64,000 nucleotides of DNA from Saccharibacillus sacchari DSM 19268 (GTDB lineage: Bacteria; Bacillota; Bacilli; Paenibacillales; Paenibacillaceae). This document shows positions 51,201-60,205 of the stretch, one piece after another. Position numbers and translations under genes: made by a program. Numbering within the stretch: the first letter of the stretch is position 1; the number at the start of each line of letters is the position of its first letter. The notes beneath the pieces were generated by a model. That model was not told where the DNA came from, did no database searches, and worked only from the letters and a program-made list of their open reading frames with translations. The stretch spans positions 907,311-971,310 of the forward strand of contig NZ_KK073875.1 of NCBI RefSeq assembly GCF_000585395.1, in the 5' to 3' direction.

Positions 51201-51757
51201 GCTTCCGTCTCGTCGATCGGAATTTCGTAATACGTCTGGTTCTCGTCGATCGCGACCACGTTCGGAATCGAGGCCAGCGTTAACAGATCTTTCGACGACA
51301 CCGTCACCTCAAGTCCGTTCAGGACCGTATTATATTGATAGTTGACCTTCACGTTGATGCCCAGCGCCGCGGCTTGACTCAGGAAGTCGGCTTGCTCGCT
51401 GTCGACCAACTGCTCCGTCGCGGTTGCGGAAAAACTTCGCAATCCGGCTTCGCTGGCGGACGATTCGGCAGCGGCTACCGGTTCCCGGCTGAGCTGCACG
51501 ATCGCACGCACGGTATGTAGAGACTTGGTGTCCAGTTTAGGCGAAATGATCGAAGCCGGATCCCGGCCTTTGAGGGAGAACGTGCTGATCGCGCCGTCCG
51601 CGGCCCCGTTATTGATCGAATCTTTGGATAGGTTGAACGGAACGAGCCCGCTCGGCGATTGCGCGGAGGCTGCGGTCGGGAGCGCTGCACCCAAGACCAA
51701 AGCGAGACTTAACGATACTCCAGACAGTTTACGGAACAGATGCTGCTCTTTTTTCAA
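48239..51757 (-). CDS. Secreted subtilisin-family (S8) protease, Vpr-like
   Basis: This 1172-residue protein starts with a Sec signal (VSLSLALVLGAALPTAASAQ), an inhibitor-type propeptide, and a subtilisin domain split by insertions. The triad is visible: Asp near residue 221 in GVIDTGVDYLHPDL, His near 269 in TSHGTHVSG and Ser near 735 in SSGTSMASPHVAGL. A PA domain (VVVSRGNLTFDAKVRGAAAHGAKAIVIF) lies between His and Ser, as in Vpr. About 100 residues rich in Ala, Glu and Pro (roughly 410-510) are inserted before the PA domain. Beta-rich domains and a possible wall-linked C terminus follow. The TTG at 51757 with GAGGGGAAG is the best start. It digests proteins outside the cell. Confidence 0.92.
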   Translation of the reverse strand: MKKEQHLFRKLSGVSLSLALVLGAALPTAASAQSPSGLVPFNLSKDSINNGAADGAISTFSLKGRDPASIISPKLDTKSLHTVRAIVQLSREPVAAAESSASEAGLRSFSATATEQLVDSEQADFLSQAAALGINVKVNYQYNTVLNGLEVTVSSKDLLTLASIPNVVAIDENQTYYEIPIDETEASAGDNFEIQPLKQMGVDEAWADGFTGKGLKVGVIDTGVDYLHPDLKDAYKGGYDSFEQDNDPYEEPPVEINGTSYAGTSHGTHVSGTIVGRGTNSTSELVQKGVAYEADLYVYKVLGRNIETGRASGSSAQVIDGIEHAVKDGMDVINLSLGSDSNKDPNSPDAVAINNAVLSGVTAVIANGNAADSGPYYYSMGSPASSQLAISVGATTSESSHYTGTFSASVGEAPAEETPVEEAPDTVPAPEEAVEPEAPAADAENAEEAAAPASEQPAADESAAENAALEAPAADAENAEEAATPVSEQPAADEPAAEDAAPAATQEQQPADTVSQAVYGPYTQDILAWKLGQEDFASLLGTEPNDAVYANLGTDADYDKLADDGIDVTGKVVVVSRGNLTFDAKVRGAAAHGAKAIVIFNGNTLAGNPNQADLSESLPGRDEPVGSLAFLGDSFDYVPYFDMSGVEGRKLARELVESGSPEFDITFGSEYPKTVVEGDRMASFSSRGPNGDDDLSIKPDVVAPGVNLLSTYPEYGKFDSGVSYDEAYARSSGTSMASPHVAGLAVLLKQKYPEWTPFDVRAALANTADTISDEDGTPYDVYSQGAGRAYVADALDTPALLQAVEEIKILNTDLVEVPVTNYASSTAFGVLSADSEEVSRELQLKSVTGAPVSYSASVVWHDNVTSDPTNPIATPDTSKISAELTGLGTGNTVTASAGAPGTFELAIDPASDAAQGVYEGEVLLQSANGPDLHLPFAVHIGDEKPSTGFGIQDIELSERIITPDGDGNRDTTDVSFTLSADDVNYIQIAVYGIDDKYIGLLDQIYNEDANGSLALLEPGRYTFEDLDDYYLNENTGKVGQLAPGTYQLEILATQLDDAGYVVDEIEYLAYSSYRIADRRELLVDEAIAAFDKQAAVVNTTRIGPNVLELKSTSEVKFQVTGSDHPNLINSKGALRALPNEPTVVNLEVTASYKKNSRINETFTVPVTLLPKK
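50228..50530 (-). repeat. Tandem Ala/Glu/Pro repeat inside the S8 protease
   Basis: Two near-identical units of 33 residues (beginning EAPAADAENAEEAA) lie in tandem with a related Glu/Pro-rich lead-in. At DNA level the region is a direct repeat, so it could expand or contract by slippage. Confidence 0.75.
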
Positions 51758-52290
51758 TGCAACTTCCCCTCTCTTATTCGTAAAATATGAATCGCGTTCG
51801 TGGAGCTTAAGCACACTTCCTGTCAGCTATGTTTACAGGTCATCCAATAATACGTTTTAAAACGGTCCTCCTTCCTTCCCTCGTCAAAAAGCTTGCCACC
51901 TATGCTAGCATCAGCCAAAAGAGTTGACCACCTGTAAATTTTTAAGGAAAAGTGTTTCAAATCTTCCAATCGACAAAATTTGTCGAAAATTTAAAGTGTT
52001 TTTATGCTTTTTCTTGAACTGAATTCCTTTTACAGTAAGCAAAAGTCTCACTCGTGTTATGCATCTGTCAGATTTAAATAAACTTGAATAAGGCTTTTGG
52101 TTACTATTACTCTCTTGCTTATGAGTAAAAAGACTTAAAGTTTCGACAATATGCAACCTTTTGGAATTTAGTTATAACCAAACTCTGTACATTTCGCTTT
52201 ACACGAGACTCAAAATTTCGTTTTTGGAATTTGATTATGTTTTATTTCGCAGTTTTTTAGTCGGAATTAATTCTGTTTCCGTACAATGCT
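51758..52290. other. AT-rich intergenic region, no gene seen
   Basis: This is the upstream region of the S8 protease gene. It becomes markedly AT-rich from about 51890 to 52280. I see no supported ORF or terminator; it probably holds the protease promoter and regulator sites that I cannot name. Confidence 0.4.
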
Positions 52291-52313
52291 TGTTTGACTG
52301 CGGATGACATAGC

Positions 52314-52348
52314 AAAAAGCACGGCATCCGAGAAAGATGCCGTGCTTA
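52314..52348 (-). terminator. Intrinsic terminator of the YcdB/SLH gene
   Basis: AAGCACGGCATC and GATGCCGTGCTT pair around seven bases; on the minus strand TTTTTG follows. Confidence 0.85.
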
Positions 52349-52379
52349 AGCGTCAAGCGGTCGAGAAAGTCTTCTCGCT

Positions 52380-54677
52380 TTACCACGAATTCCAATTCAT
52401 GAACGTGTCGGTCTTCCCTTGCAAGTCCGTAAGCTTCGTAAGCACGACCGCCGCGTCCGCTTTGGTGACGGTTTGTTGAGGCAGGAAATTGCCGTCGACT
52501 GCCGGCAGCAGACCGAGCTTGATCGCCAGCGCGGCGTCGCCTTTGTGCGAGATGCCGGCAGCATCCGCGATTCCCGGCAGATCGACCGTCGAATTGTAAT
52601 AGAAGGCCAGCTTATCGTAATTCAATACCCCCATCAGGACATGCGCCATCTCGTCGCGAGTCAGCAGCGTATCCGGCAGGAAGTCGGCCGACTTGTCGGG
52701 TCTCAGCCAATTTTGACTGACGAGGAAGCCGATCGCCGCCTGATAAGGGCTATCCGCGCTTACATCCCGGAACAAAGACATCCCTGCATAAGCATTGTAG
52801 GTCGAATAATCCGGCTGCATCGCGCGTGCCAACATGTCGGCCCATTCGCCGCGCGTCAACTGGGCGTCCGGATTCACTTTGCCCGACTCATCCGCGACAA
52901 GCACGGCATGATCCAACATCTCTTCCAATGCAGCCTGATGTTCATGTCCCGAAATATCCGCCGTCGCGGCAGACGGACGCTGTAGCGAGTTTGCCCCGTA
53001 TAGATTCTTCCATGTTCCGTTGGAAGCATCCAACACGTTAAAGCCGTTTAACTGACCGCCTGTTTTGAGCATCGGCTGATACGTTAATCCAATCTCCGAC
53101 TCGCCCTTTTCAGACTTGTCCGTCGATTGGCGGTCAAAACGACTATAGTACAATTCCGGCGTTACGGCTTCCAGGAACTTCGCTTTGGCTTCGGCAGCCG
53201 TAAGGTTGATCGTATTGGCCGAAGGGAATTGGCCCGTCATCGAAACGGAAGGTTCGCTCGTATTGAATTCGGTCAGCATGCCTTCGCCATCGACGGTAAC
53301 GCTAGCCGTGTCTCCCATGACCGGAATATCCGATTCATACCGCAAGAACGTATACGTCAGGTTCCAATCCCCTTCTTTCGGCGCAGAGATCAATCTCCAC
53401 TCGCCTGCATTCGGAAGCAACTTGGAAGCCCAAGCTACAGCCCGCGATTGATCCGCTTCCGTCGGCTTCACGGGTTCTCCCGTCGGCGCATCCTGTTCGT
53501 ATAAATAGTAATTGTACACTTGACCCGTCTGGGCATTCAGCTGCACGTTGATGTTTCCAAGATTGCCTTTGACCGTACGGTTCAAATCCAGCACCCAGAC
53601 CTTGGTGTTCTTCTCCGGATAGTCCTGCGTATACGTCTGCTGTCCCGTCAGCTTGTAACCGGAAGGAATCAAGTCCAGTTTCTTCAACTGAAGTTGTGCC
53701 GCCTCTTCCGTGCGAAGAGCAGCCGGAGCCGGAGAGCTTCCGGTCTTAAGCGCGACGCCTTCCCGGGCAATCGATTCGGTATACGGTAGGCCGGTCAGCG
53801 GATCAAGCAGCTTGCCGCTATTCGCGTCGATCGGTGCTAACGAAGCATCATAAGGGACGTAACCGAGGTAATAACCGGATGAAGGCGCGCCCCAGCCGTT
53901 AATAGGCAGATAGGCCAACTGCAGAGCAAACTCCGATTCGAAGATTTGCTTGGCTTGGGTCGCGGATAGCTTCGGCATTGCCGACGGGTAAGGGAGCCGA
54001 TTGATGCTTCGCGTATATCCGGTCACATCGCCGCTTTGACCCAACGACAGAAAGACCGTTTCACTTTGCGACGGGACGCCGTTTACTTTAATTCGGAAGG
54101 AGAACGAATAGCTCGGGCTGCCAAAAAGCGGAGTAACGGACGCGCCCTCGTGATAAGCATAGGAAAGGCCTTCTTTGACAAAATCAGAAGCTTTTCGCTC
54201 CGGCATCGCCCGCAGCAAGAACGCAATCGCCTGCTCGGATGCCTGCTCTGCGGTCAATTCGCGGTCCGATTGTCCGGGAGCTGGAGTCGGCAGATAGGCA
54301 TCCGTCACGATTCCGCTCACGGCATCAACCGACACCGACGCACTCGCGTTTTCCCGATCGGATAGTACATATGTAAGTCTCCATGCCTTGATCGGGCTGC
54401 TGTCTGCCTCGTAATAGGCGCTGTAATCCGCAGTGGTCACTTGAGCCGACGCGAGCGTCGGGAACAATTTCTGTACGGCCGCTGCCGCTTCGGCTGACGA
54501 GACTTTCGCGCCGTCAGGCACGGCCCGAGTCAACGCTGACGTCGTAAAATTCATTGATTCGCCGGTTTCTGCCGCCGCTGCCGGAGTCGCCAGTACAGGC
54601 GAACACAACATGGCCGCTGCCAATACGGCAGCCGCCGTTTTTCTCGAAGCCGGGAATTCCCGTTTGATTGTCTTCAT
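52380..54677 (-). CDS. YcdB/YcdC-repeat protein with S-layer homology domains
   Basis: This 765-residue secreted protein has a signal peptide (residues 1-36, ending ATPAAAA), two or more YcdB/YcdC (PepSY-like) repeats, for example SAEAAAAVQKLFP, LTAEQASEQAIAFL and LSATQAKQIFESEF, each followed by a beta-rich part, and a C-terminal S-layer homology region with RGEWADMLARAM, FRDVSADSPYQAAIGFL, LLTRDEMAHVLMGVL and VTKADAAVVLTKL. SLH domains bind pyruvylated wall polymers, so it should be cell-surface attached. The role of YcdB repeats is unknown; related proteins are thought to modulate other extracytoplasmic proteins. GAGAGGAG precedes the ATG. It is a single gene. Confidence 0.85.
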   Translation of the reverse strand: MKTIKREFPASRKTAAAVLAAAMLCSPVLATPAAAAETGESMNFTTSALTRAVPDGAKVSSAEAAAAVQKLFPTLASAQVTTADYSAYYEADSSPIKAWRLTYVLSDRENASASVSVDAVSGIVTDAYLPTPAPGQSDRELTAEQASEQAIAFLLRAMPERKASDFVKEGLSYAYHEGASVTPLFGSPSYSFSFRIKVNGVPSQSETVFLSLGQSGDVTGYTRSINRLPYPSAMPKLSATQAKQIFESEFALQLAYLPINGWGAPSSGYYLGYVPYDASLAPIDANSGKLLDPLTGLPYTESIAREGVALKTGSSPAPAALRTEEAAQLQLKKLDLIPSGYKLTGQQTYTQDYPEKNTKVWVLDLNRTVKGNLGNINVQLNAQTGQVYNYYLYEQDAPTGEPVKPTEADQSRAVAWASKLLPNAGEWRLISAPKEGDWNLTYTFLRYESDIPVMGDTASVTVDGEGMLTEFNTSEPSVSMTGQFPSANTINLTAAEAKAKFLEAVTPELYYSRFDRQSTDKSEKGESEIGLTYQPMLKTGGQLNGFNVLDASNGTWKNLYGANSLQRPSAATADISGHEHQAALEEMLDHAVLVADESGKVNPDAQLTRGEWADMLARAMQPDYSTYNAYAGMSLFRDVSADSPYQAAIGFLVSQNWLRPDKSADFLPDTLLTRDEMAHVLMGVLNYDKLAFYYNSTVDLPGIADAAGISHKGDAALAIKLGLLPAVDGNFLPQQTVTKADAAVVLTKLTDLQGKTDTFMNWNSW

Positions 54678-54857
54678 GATCGATTCTCCTCTCGAAGATG
54701 GTTGTTAAGGAATGTCAAGTTCGCAAATAGCCGGTTTCCCGGCCTCGACATCATCTTATCACCGGATATGCCAAGAGAAGTTACGTATCGGATACGAAAA
54801 TATGACAAAATAAGGGCCTGCCCGATCTGGACGATTGAAAAGTCGAAAAGCAAAAAT

Positions 54858-54889
54858 AGCGCCCGATTCAAATGAGTTCGAATCGGACG
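54858..54889 (-). terminator. Intrinsic terminator of the AIM24 gene
   Basis: GCG-CCGATTC and GAATCGG-CGC pair, and TATTTTTGC follows on the minus strand. Confidence 0.7.
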
Positions 54890-54985
54890 CCGAAGCTTTC
54901 TTTTTCAATTCATGCCAGATGTTTAGCTTTCGCTTATGTAGATTTCTGACGAATCATGACTCGTACCTCGTCAACGTCAGAGATC

Positions 54986-55669
54986 CTAACTGCGCCCGCC
55001 CGGAATATAAGGTCTGATCCATTCGCCGAACGACTTCGGACTGCGAGTCTGGATCAATACGACGCCTTCGCCGCGGAAACGGCAGACCAGACCTTCGCCG
55101 CTGGTAAAGCTGGATACCCAACCTTTGGACGCTTTTTCAATATCGTAACGCATGTAATCCGGCCAAGCGACCAGATGCCCGTTATCGACGACGACTTCTT
55201 GCCCCGCTTGCAGATTGATCGCGTGAATGCCTCCGTACGAAGACAGGAACACCGTGCCTTTGCCGCTGATTTCGACGATGAAAAAGCCTTCGCCCGACAT
55301 CAGTCCCCGGCTCAAATTCTGCATTTTCGTGTTCACCTGGATGCCCGCAGTCCCTGCGAGGAATCCGTCTTTTTGCACGAGCAAGCTGTAGGAACCGTCA
55401 AGCTCCACCGCTTCGATCGCGCCCGGGCTTGACGGAGCCAATGTGGCTTCCCCGTTACGCCCCATCGCCAATAGTTCCTGGAAGAAAAACGACTCTCCGC
55501 TGAGCATCCGTCCCAAGCCGCGCATGATGCCGCCTTCCGTCGTGCCTTTCAACTCGATATTCGGCGACATCGATACCATCGCGCCGGACTCGGCTTTGAT
55601 GCTTTCGCCGCTATCAAGCTGTACCTGAAGCAGCGGAAAAGCGCCTTGATACAAAATTTGATATTGCAT
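54986..55669 (-). CDS. AIM24-family (TIGR00266-type) protein
   Basis: This 227-residue protein has the AIM24 double beta-barrel pattern: LDSGESIKAESGAMVSMSPNI at the start, GLMSGEGFFIVEISGKGTVFLSSYGGI in the middle and SGEGLVCRFRGEGVVLIQTRSP at the end, with the repeated SGEGF/GEG signatures. Family members in bacteria are cytoplasmic proteins of unknown function; yeast AIM24 is mitochondrial. There is no signal or membrane segment. It is a single gene, divergent from the cyclophilin lipoprotein. Confidence 0.9.
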   Translation of the reverse strand: MQYQILYQGAFPLLQVQLDSGESIKAESGAMVSMSPNIELKGTTEGGIMRGLGRMLSGESFFFQELLAMGRNGEATLAPSSPGAIEAVELDGSYSLLVQKDGFLAGTAGIQVNTKMQNLSRGLMSGEGFFIVEISGKGTVFLSSYGGIHAINLQAGQEVVVDNGHLVAWPDYMRYDIEKASKGWVSSFTSGEGLVCRFRGEGVVLIQTRSPKSFGEWIRPYIPGGRS

Positions 55670-55814
55670 GTCTGATTGCCTCCTCTCCCCTCCATCTTAA
55701 TGAGATTTTACCTACTGCGCAATGGAGTTCGTACAAGGCTGTGCTATAATCAGATGCAGCGATACGCAAAAAGGCGAAAGATCGCCGACAATTACAATCA
55801 AGGGGGCAACATCC

Positions 55815-56543
55815 ATGCACAAAAACGGGAGAGCCGGACGCAAATCCGCGCTGGTCGTACTCCTGATGCTGACCCTGCTTCTGCTGGCCGCTTGCGGCAC
55901 CCAGACACCTCAGCAGCAAGCCGACCCGGCAACAGAAACGACCCAAACACCAACCCAGACCGAAGAAGGTTCGACAAGTACCACCCCGGCAACCTCCAGC
56001 ACTTCTGCCGACGGCACGCAAAATCCGGTGGTTACCATTGAAATGGACAACGGAGGCCTGATCAAGTTGGAGCTGTATCCGGACATCGCGCCGAATACCG
56101 TCAACAATTTCATCGCGCTGGTCAAATCCGGTTTTTATGACGGAGTAGGCTTCCACCGCATTATTCCGGGCTTCGTTATTCAAGGCGGCGATCCGGACGG
56201 CACCGGAGGCGGCGGACCCGGCTACGCGATCAAAGGGGAATTCACTTCCAACGGCTTCACCAACGATCTAAAACACACCGAAGGCGTTCTGTCGATGGCC
56301 CGGACATCCGAACCGGATTCGGGCGGCTCGCAATTCTTCATCATGCTGGCTGAACAACCGAGTCTCGACGAGCAATACGCGGCATTCGGCAAAGTAATCG
56401 AAGGTATGGAAGTCGTCAATGCCATCGCGGCACTGCCGACGGACGGCGCCGATAAACCGACCTCTTCCGAAGGAGCGACTATGAAGACGGTAACGGTGGA
56501 CACCTTCGGCAAAGAGTATCCGGAGCCGGAGAAAATCCAGTAA
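55815..56543 (+). CDS. Cyclophilin-type peptidyl-prolyl isomerase lipoprotein
   Basis: The N terminus carries a lipoprotein signal with lipobox LLAAC, followed by a Thr/Gln/Pro-rich spacer of about 40 residues and a cyclophilin domain: [45 protein letters not shown] and SQFFIML. It should help fold secreted proteins on the outer face of the membrane. The ATG at 55815 follows AAGGGGG; the longer frame has no signal. It is followed after one base by a small YkgJ-like gene, so the two genes are probably translationally coupled. Confidence 0.92.
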   Translation: MHKNGRAGRKSALVVLLMLTLLLLAACGTQTPQQQADPATETTQTPTQTEEGSTSTTPATSSTSADGTQNPVVTIEMDNGGLIKLELYPDIAPNTVNNFIALVKSGFYDGVGFHRIIPGFVIQGGDPDGTGGGGPGYAIKGEFTSNGFTNDLKHTEGVLSMARTSEPDSGGSQFFIMLAEQPSLDEQYAAFGKVIEGMEVVNAIAALPTDGADKPTSSEGATMKTVTVDTFGKEYPEPEKIQ

Positions 56544-56544
56544 G

Positions 56545-56811
56545 ATGAGCACCGATTTCGAATGTCGCGAAAGCTGCGGAGCCTGCTGCACGGCCGTCTC
56601 GATCGCTTCGCCGATTCCCGGCATGCCGAACGGCAAACCCGCCGGCGTGCCTTGCGTGCAGCTCAACGAGAAAAAACGCTGCAAGCTGTTCGGAAGTCCC
56701 GAACGCCCGGCGGTCTGCGGCGGCCTGCCGCCTTCGCTTGAAATGTGCGGAACGTCTACCGAGGAGGCTTTTGCTTACCTTGAATGGCTGGAACGCGAAA
56801 CGACACCGTAG
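56545..56811 (+). CDS. YkgJ-like cysteine-cluster protein
   Basis: This 88-residue protein has the YkgJ-type cluster C-x3-C-x2-CC near residues 7-15 ([10 protein letters not shown]), then PCVQL, KRCKLF and RPAVCGG with further cysteines, a pattern expected to bind zinc or an iron-sulfur cluster. It starts one base after the stop of the cyclophilin gene and probably is translated by coupling. The function is unknown. A strong terminator follows. Confidence 0.8.
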   Translation: MSTDFECRESCGACCTAVSIASPIPGMPNGKPAGVPCVQLNEKKRCKLFGSPERPAVCGGLPPSLEMCGTSTEEAFAYLEWLERETTP

Positions 56812-56831
56812 TTCAATTCCGTCATTGCTGT

Positions 56832-56862
56832 GAAAACCGTCCGTTACCGGGCGGTTTTTCTT
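56832..56862 (+). terminator. Intrinsic terminator of the cyclophilin/YkgJ-like operon
   Basis: AAAACCG-CCG and CGG-CGGTTTTT pair around TTAC and are followed by a T-run. Confidence 0.75.
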
Positions 56863-57021
56863 TTGGAAAAGCAGGGATATTCCAGGGTAAATCTACTTCG
56901 AACCGAATCTTCGTTTCCCGCTCCAAATTGTGGCCGGGTTTTGTACGGGTGTGAACTATTTCGCGAAATCGGGTATAGTTAGAACGTGAATTCGGATGAG
57001 GAAAAGGAAGTGGCGAGTTTG

Positions 57022-57774
57022 ATGAATCAATCGGAACAGTCTGCAAAAAAAATTCGTGTTCGTTGGCCGATGCTGCTTCTGCCTTTGGCATTGGGAATTT
57101 TGTTGAGCGCGTGCGCGCAAGGAGAAATTGACGTGACGGTCAAGACGGACGGCACTGCTGATATTAAAATGAACGCCACGATTGACGACTCTGCTTTGAA
57201 CACGCTGGGACAAGGGAATTTGCCGGAGAAGATTGCTGCAAGTTTGCGGGAGCAAGGGCTGGAGGCTCAGGCAATTCGGCAAGACGGGCAATCCGGCATC
57301 AGCGCTTCGCGAACGGTAGAGTTTGACGGCGGACCTCTTCCCGAGATGCCGGACGGGATTACGGTTGAAGATCGCAAGGAGGAGAAGTTATTTTCCACAA
57401 CCCATCATTTCGTAATCGTGGCCGATCCGCCGGAGTTGATTCCGCGCGAGTCTTCGTCGCTCACGGGGTTTCTCGGATCGAAGCTGTTGGGAGGATTTGT
57501 TGAAAACGAATTCGATTTCCGTTTCAAACTGACATTGCCGATCAAGCCTGGTGAGAACAATGCGGATATCGTGTCGGATAACGGACGCACGTTGACTTGG
57601 AATCTTGCGGCTACCCGCGAGAATCGGATCGAGCTTACGCTGGACGTACCGAATGTAACGCGAATTATCTATGCGGCATCTGCGGGGTTGATTCTGGTAA
57701 TCGGAGGAATCGTGTTCTGGTTGGTTCGCCGTAAACGGAAAAAGAAAGAATTGCCTTCCGCTCCGACTTCTTGA
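57022..57774 (+). CDS. LppM-like (DUF3153-type) membrane-anchored lipoprotein
   Basis: This protein of 250 residues has a lipoprotein signal (LLLPLALGILLSAC), a beta-rich LppM-like domain (DVTVKTDGTADIKMNATIDDS, ASRTVEFDG, FDFRFKLTLP and the closing TLTWNLAATRENRIELTLDVPN), then a C-terminal membrane span (about residues 213-235) with a basic tail. It is thus anchored twice to the membrane. Function is unknown. Upstream GTG (56986, 57010) starts are possible; ATG 57022 begins just before the signal. It is monocistronic with a terminator. Confidence 0.75.
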   Translation: MNQSEQSAKKIRVRWPMLLLPLALGILLSACAQGEIDVTVKTDGTADIKMNATIDDSALNTLGQGNLPEKIAASLREQGLEAQAIRQDGQSGISASRTVEFDGGPLPEMPDGITVEDRKEEKLFSTTHHFVIVADPPELIPRESSSLTGFLGSKLLGGFVENEFDFRFKLTLPIKPGENNADIVSDNGRTLTWNLAATRENRIELTLDVPNVTRIIYAASAGLILVIGGIVFWLVRRKRKKKELPSAPTS

Positions 57775-57826
57775 GTTGGGATGTTCGCTTGTTCGTTAGG
57801 CAGGAATTTTTCAAGCTTAGCATAGA

Positions 57827-57879
57827 AAAGAAACGGGGACGGTTTGTCTGCTGACAACGGTCTCCGTTTCTTTTTTTAA
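57827..57879 (+). terminator. Intrinsic terminator of the LppM-like gene
   Basis: AAAGAAACGG and CCGTTTCTTTTTTT with an inner GACCGTT/GTTGTC-like stem; T-run on the plus strand. Confidence 0.8.
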
Positions 57880-57975
57880 TAAGAAGTCGGCAAAATCGTA
57901 CTCTAACCGCGCTCGAACAGACGCTTGAGAAAATCTAACGGAAACCGCAGACCCTTAGAGGCCCAAATAGCACGT

Positions 57976-58692
57976 TTAAGATATGCCTCTCCGCCACGTC
58001 CGCCGCGTAATCTCCCGACTGCCGCAGTTATACACCGCATACTCTCCGCCCGTCAGATCCACCAACGCAAGTCCCCGCGACTCCGCGATCGCATACGTAT
58101 GCGATCCCAGGTCACAGTTCAATCTCGCCCCGTCAAAGCAAATAAACTCGCACGGCGTATGGCCATGCACGACGATCTTACCGCCCGTCGCGTTCAGCAC
58201 GTCTTCGACTCCGTACGCATAAAACTCGTTTTCCGACATCCATAAAATATCTCGGCTCTGCGTATACAACGGCTGATCCGGCATAAATCCCGCGTGAACA
58301 TACACGTATTCTTCATCCTCCGCCACCATCGGCAGGTTCAGCAGCCAATCCAAATTCTCCTTGCTCTCCGCGTCATCTTCAAAGGTACGTTCAAAACTTT
58401 TCAACGCCTCCGCCCCGCCGTGGATCAGCCACATCTTGGTTTGGCCTTGCCGATACCAGCGCAGCATCTCCTCGTGATTCCCGGTCAATACCACCACGTT
58501 ATCCGGGTGCATCCGCTGAAGCGTACGCAGATAACGAATGACCAGCGCGCTGTCCGGTCCCCGATCAATCAGATCGCCGCCCACGACAAGCTGATCGGTG
58601 AAGGCGTCATAATCCATTTCCCTCAACAGCTCGATCAGTCCTTGATACTCCCCGTGAATGTCCGTAATAAATAACTTCCTGCCTTCGCCCAT
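57976..58692 (-). CDS. Metallophosphoesterase, PPP-type
   Basis: This 238-residue enzyme has the serine/threonine phosphatase metal motifs in order: ITDIHGEYQGL (GDxHG-type), VGGDLIDRGPDS (GDxxDRG) and LTGNHEEM (GNHE), then HAGF and HGHTPCE. Such proteins hydrolyse phosphoproteins or dinucleoside polyphosphates (PrpE-like). There is no signal peptide. GGGGAAAG precedes the ATG. It is a single gene. The exact substrate cannot be read. Confidence 0.87.
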   Translation of the reverse strand: MGEGRKLFITDIHGEYQGLIELLREMDYDAFTDQLVVGGDLIDRGPDSALVIRYLRTLQRMHPDNVVVLTGNHEEMLRWYRQGQTKMWLIHGGAEALKSFERTFEDDAESKENLDWLLNLPMVAEDEEYVYVHAGFMPDQPLYTQSRDILWMSENEFYAYGVEDVLNATGGKIVVHGHTPCEFICFDGARLNCDLGSHTYAIAESRGLALVDLTGGEYAVYNCGSREITRRTWRRGIS

Positions 58693-58984
58693 CGCTTTCC
58701 CCTTCCCCGGAAACCGCTAAAGAAACGCTAACCTTTTATCCTCATTTTACCGCGACTAACCAGACGCGTCCAAGCCCCGAATCCTCTTCTGACAGCGCAT
58801 TTGGTAAGGAATACATAAAGCGCTCCCCAAAATGATGCACTTCCGTCAAACCTCAACGAAAAAGCCCTCATTTTGATTGACAGCTTTCATTGCGTAGTCT
58901 ATCATCTTCACCAACCGACACATGGATTTCATCCTCGCCCCGCTCCGGATTCCGGCCAATTTTACATGCAAAGGACTCGATGCC

Positions 58985-60019
58985 ATGAAACCGAAGAAAC
59001 GCTTAACCGTCAAAGAAATCGCCGAAGAAGTCGGACTCTCCGTCGCTACCGTGGATCGCGTGCTCAACAATCGGGGAAACGTCAAGCCGAAGACCGCGGA
59101 ACTTGTCATGAACAAGGTTCGCGAGATGGAGTATACGCCGAATCTCTCCGCGAGCTTTTTATCCAAAGGACGCAGCATCTCTTTGGCCGTCGCTTATCCG
59201 GAACTGCCGGCGTATTTCTGGAATCAGGTAGAGACGGGCATCGATGCGGCGGTACGCGAATTTCGCGATTTCGGTCTTCGGGTCCGCACGATTCGTTCCA
59301 AAGACTATGACCTCACGGATCAGAAAAAGACGATGCTTCAACTTGTCGATTCCGGCGAATACGATGCCATTGCGATATCTCCCAATGATCCTCAAGAAAT
59401 GACAGACGTAATCGATCATGCGGTAAGCCGCAATCTGACCGTCGGCACCTTCAACAGCGATTCGCCACTGAGCTCGCGCATGTTCTATGTCGGCTGCGAT
59501 TATCGGGTGGCCGGGCGTCTCGCCGCGGATACGTTATGCAGGCTTGCCGGACGCCGCGGTCGGATCGGTCTGATCATGTCTTACACCAACTTTCAGATGC
59601 AGCAAAAGGTGACCGGATTCCGTGAGGTGATCGGCAATTACCCGGAAATCCAACTGCAAGCGCCGCTAAAAGTCGACCAAGAAGAATATACGTCTTTCGA
59701 GACGTTCGCTGAATATTTCGAAGGCTTGGACGGCGTTTACGTGGCCAGCGCTAAGCTGCATATCATTGCCGGGCATCTGGAGACGGCAGGACTTGCGGGA
59801 CGCGTCGCTTTGATCGGGCACGATATGAACGAAGAAATTCATGACGGGCTTCAACGCGACGTGGTGACGGCCACGATCTGCCAAGACCCTTTTAACCAAG
59901 GCTATCTGATCGTAAAGTCGCTGTTTGAGTATCTGTCTTCAAGAAAACTGCCCGACACGCGCGAAAATATCACCAAATTAGAACTAGTGACTAAGGAAAA
60001 CGCACGCTACTACATCTGA
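58985..60019 (+). CDS. LacI-family regulator next to alpha-xylosidase
   Basis: This 344-residue regulator has the LacI-type helix-turn-helix (LTVKEIAEEVGLSVATVDRVLNNRGNVKPKTAELV) and a periplasmic-binding-type ligand domain (FYVGCDYRVAGRLAADTL, VALIGHDMNEEIHDGL). It should repress or activate sugar genes and respond to a sugar ligand. The ATG at 58985 is preferred, after AAAGGAC; upstream in-frame ATG at 58922 would add 21 residues. The alpha-xylosidase gene begins 186 bases after its stop on the same strand, so it likely controls that gene. Confidence 0.87.
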   Translation: MKPKKRLTVKEIAEEVGLSVATVDRVLNNRGNVKPKTAELVMNKVREMEYTPNLSASFLSKGRSISLAVAYPELPAYFWNQVETGIDAAVREFRDFGLRVRTIRSKDYDLTDQKKTMLQLVDSGEYDAIAISPNDPQEMTDVIDHAVSRNLTVGTFNSDSPLSSRMFYVGCDYRVAGRLAADTLCRLAGRRGRIGLIMSYTNFQMQQKVTGFREVIGNYPEIQLQAPLKVDQEEYTSFETFAEYFEGLDGVYVASAKLHIIAGHLETAGLAGRVALIGHDMNEEIHDGLQRDVVTATICQDPFNQGYLIVKSLFEYLSSRKLPDTRENITKLELVTKENARYYI

Positions 60020-60205
60020 ATGCACGCCCAAACCAGCCGAAATTCGCTTTTGGAGTTCCGTACCTGACGGACACTCCTCTTTTTCAAGAAAAAATGATGT
60101 ACGTACGTCATTTCGATGAATCGACTCTTTTTCCTTGTTTGAAGCCGTATCGGCAGTCTCTTTTCATTTTTTTCTACTATTATATATAGGATGGTGTATA
60201 GCCCG